From contig JASEIU010000002.1 in the NCBI GenBank assembly GCA_030017715.1, positions 1 to 64,000 on the forward strand: a stretch of DNA of 64,000 nt, in the 5' to 3' direction. The translations under genes were made by a program, and so were the position numbers. Shown piece after piece: positions 61,472 through 64,000 of this stretch. The DNA is from Candidatus Saccharicenans sp. GTDB taxonomy: Bacteria; Acidobacteriota; Aminicenantia; Aminicenantales; Saccharicenantaceae. The notes beneath the pieces are model-generated. The model made no database searches. It saw only the letters and a list, made by a program, of their open reading frames with translations, and had not been told where the DNA came from. The stretch's first letter is position 1, and each line of letters opens with the position of its first letter.

Positions 61472-61817
61472 TTTCTTTCCTTCCTCTGGTAAAGAGTGCG
61501 TCCGAACCGATGGCTTTGATTGACAGCTCCCTCATCAGGTTTTCCACCGATTCCGAGCTGGCCCGGAAATCGGAAAAGCCGACGCAGACCGGAGCGAATT
61601 TATTACTGAGCTCGGCCACTTCGGGCTTCAGGACCTCCAGCCAGGTTTCCTGAATCAGGCAGACGGCGTACTTTTCCTGAACCACCCGGGCCAGCATCGT
61701 CCGGGCCTGGTCAGGATTTTCGGGGGTCAGCACACTCAAGCCCAGGACTTTAAAAGGAGCGCAGAAATTGCGGTCTCCGATCACAGCCATCCGTCCGACT
61801 TCAGACATAGGTCTCAC
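61458..61817 (-). CDS. ntpF: V-type ATPase subunit F
   Basis: Small central-stalk subunit, up to 119 residues, with MAVIGDRNFCAPFKVLGL and an alternating alpha/beta pattern typical of subunit F. Start is either the GTG at 61817 (AAGGA about 4 bases before) or the ATG at 61808; both lie inside the end of subunit C. It overlaps subunit A at its 3' end by 14 bases. Confidence 0.87.
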   Translation of the reverse strand: MRPMSEVGRMAVIGDRNFCAPFKVLGLSVLTPENPDQARTMLARVVQEKYAVCLIQETWLEVLKPEVAELSNKFAPVCVGFSDFRASSESVENLMRELSIKAIGSDALFTRGRKENETR

Positions 61818-62589
61818 TTATCCTTTCTCTAAGGATCGAGGCCGGAAGCTGCAGAAATTTTCCGGCCAGGACTATTCGCACCAGCTTCAGCTCGTGCCTG
61901 CGGGCCAGGCCGTAAGCGAAGAGCGGCTCAGGCCCGAAGGTAATCTGTTTAGCCTGCCTGAGATAAGCCAGCAGCAGGTTCTCCGTCTCCTTTTCCAGCG
62001 CTATCAGGCTCTCGGTTGAGGTCAGAAAATCAGTGGCCCGTTTCCAAAGCTCTCCGAACCGGCCCGACCGGATCAGCTGGTAAAACTCATCAAAACCGGA
62101 CCCGTAATTTTCAAGAAATAGATTTTTTTCCAGGGAGCTGCCCGGAAGAAAATTCTCGGCCAGCCTTTCTACGGGCAACTCCAGATAGCTGCAGCGCAGA
62201 AAAAGCTTCAGGTTGGCCAGGTCAAGGCGCAGGCGGAAGTAATCCCGGATAAAACGATTGGTCGAAATCCCCAGCCGTCGGGAAATCTCGGCCGGATTTT
62301 CGGCGGCCAGGTAATCATGATAGAGCGACCTTTCCAGGAAAAGTTCTTCCAGGTTAAAGTCCAGGGTCATCCTCTCCTTGAGCAGAACCCGGTCCAGTCG
62401 GTCGGCATTGTCGACCAGCAACAGGTCTTCGCCGAATTTGCCGGCGTCGGAGATTAATTCCAGGGCTCTGGCCGGAGTTTCCGCCTCGGCTGCTTCCCGG
62501 AAAACCTGATATGGAATCAAATAATTTTCCAGGGCCCGGACCCGTCCGACGGCAAAGGCATAATCCAGGGCAGCTATCTTGGTGGTCAT
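61801..62589 (-). CDS. ntpC: V-type ATPase subunit C
   Basis: Funnel-shaped subunit that links the central stalk to the membrane ring, 262 residues. It begins with YAFAVGRVRALENYL and contains ENPAEISRRLG and the DVVQLIYRAR-like helices. Smaller than the about 330-380 residues of other C subunits, but the sequence has no gap; it is intermediate. It is separated from subunit E by one base. Confidence 0.85.
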   Translation of the reverse strand: MTTKIAALDYAFAVGRVRALENYLIPYQVFREAAEAETPARALELISDAGKFGEDLLLVDNADRLDRVLLKERMTLDFNLEELFLERSLYHDYLAAENPAEISRRLGISTNRFIRDYFRLRLDLANLKLFLRCSYLELPVERLAENFLPGSSLEKNLFLENYGSGFDEFYQLIRSGRFGELWKRATDFLTSTESLIALEKETENLLLAYLRQAKQITFGPEPLFAYGLARRHELKLVRIVLAGKFLQLPASILRERISETYV

Positions 62590-62590
62590 C

Positions 62591-63007
62591 TCAGATTTTC
62601 AACCACTCCAGAATTTCGTTCTCCACTTCCTGGGAGAGTTCCTCGAGCAGCTTCTCCGGCGGCAGAGCTTCCTGCTTGAGTCCTTCCCGGGAGACGATTT
62701 CTTTCTTCAGCCTGACCTTTTTCAACTCCTCTTTCTGCAGGGCGGCAGCCAGGACTTTATTGATCAGCGCCCGCCTGGTTTTCAGCAACTCCATTCTCTT
62801 CTGCAGCTGGGCCTGGGTCAGGATCCGGCTGGCCTCCAGGCGGCCTTCGGCCTCGGCCTGGAGCAGTATGTTTTCAGCCTGCTTCCTGGCTTCCTGCTCG
62901 CTTTCCTTTTTTATCTGGTCCGCTTTCTGCCGGGCTTCGGCCAGGATTTTTTCCGCTTCCTGCCGGGCTTCCAGCTCAATTTTTTCCAGAATTTTTTCCA
63001 GACTCAT
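62591..63007 (-). CDS. ntpE: V-type ATPase subunit E
   Basis: Peripheral-stalk subunit, 138 residues, largely coiled coil with a Glu/Lys/Ala-rich N-terminal helix (LEKILEKIELEARQEAEKIL). It is shorter than the usual 190-200 residues of NtpE, lacking the globular C-terminal part, which may be reduced. No G (NtpG/H) stalk gene was seen in the window. Confidence 0.8.
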   Translation of the reverse strand: MSLEKILEKIELEARQEAEKILAEARQKADQIKKESEQEARKQAENILLQAEAEGRLEASRILTQAQLQKRMELLKTRRALINKVLAAALQKEELKKVRLKKEIVSREGLKQEALPPEKLLEELSQEVENEILEWLKI

Positions 63008-63024
63008 CTTGACCCTGATAGGCG

Positions 63025-64000
<976 letters not shown>

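Overview
The window is a stretch of bacterial chromosome with a moderately high GC content (read by eye, not computed). It encodes type IV pili, a ComEC-type DNA-uptake channel, Tat export, lipoprotein and signal-peptide proteins, a V-type (rotary) ATPase and, unusually for a bacterium, an archaeal-type S-adenosylmethionine synthetase. This gene mix would fit a deep-branching anaerobic lineage such as Candidatus Aminicenantes/Acidobacteria-like bacteria, but that placement is an inference; no rRNA gene is present to test it.

Layout. 1-3.3 kb: a three-gene BtuCDF/FecCD-type metal-chelate importer behind a leader with possible cobalamin-riboswitch remnants. 3.7-11.1 kb: small membrane proteins, an M20 amidohydrolase, ComEC, secreted/lipoprotein hypotheticals and RNase PH. 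11.1-17.2 kb: a PAS/HD-GYP protein, a flotillin and an aminotransferase fused to a P-loop domain. 17.2-23.5 kb: archaeal-type MAT under a SAM-I riboswitch, two paralogous amidohydrolases and PlsC, with three MITE-like elements whose terminal repeats abut stop codons. 23.8-29.5 kb: a visibly AT-richer, probably acquired island with an Xre/ImmA-type pair, a GT39-like membrane protein, an FAD protein, a methyltransferase and a frameshifted YfhO-like remnant. 29.6-37.9 kb: type IV pilus genes pilB-pilT-pilC-pilS-pilR-pilA (minus strand), with a near-perfect sigma-54 promoter before pilA. 38.2-39.9 kb: a second HD-GYP gene and tRNA-Arg(UCU)/tRNA-Pro(UGG). 40.1-46.9 kb: mutL, mtaB, purE, purD, a divergent glyA and rpiB. 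46.9-53.5 kb: ctpA diverging from tatAC, then a nucleotide-kinase-like gene, dCMP deaminase and a membrane-anchored double-SIS protein. 53.8-57.5 kb: a lysine 2,3-aminomutase-like radical SAM enzyme, a GNAT and two paralogous D-Ala-D-Ala-ligase-like ATP-grasp enzymes, apparently one operon. 57.7-64 kb: V-ATPase operon I-K-E-C-F-A-B-D (minus strand; I runs off the window), whose proteolipid has the Na+-ligand pattern.

How it fits together. PilS/PilR plus the sigma-54 promoter form a plausible closed circuit for pilin expression. ComEC would take up DNA brought in by such pili. Purine genes sit with the one-carbon enzyme SHMT. The best candidates for undescribed biology are the KamA/GNAT/two-ATP-grasp operon, the aminotransferase-P-loop fusion, the bacterial SAM-I riboswitch over an archaeal-type enzyme, and the stop-codon-abutting MITE family. 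No CRISPR array, rRNA, prophage or intact insertion sequence was seen.
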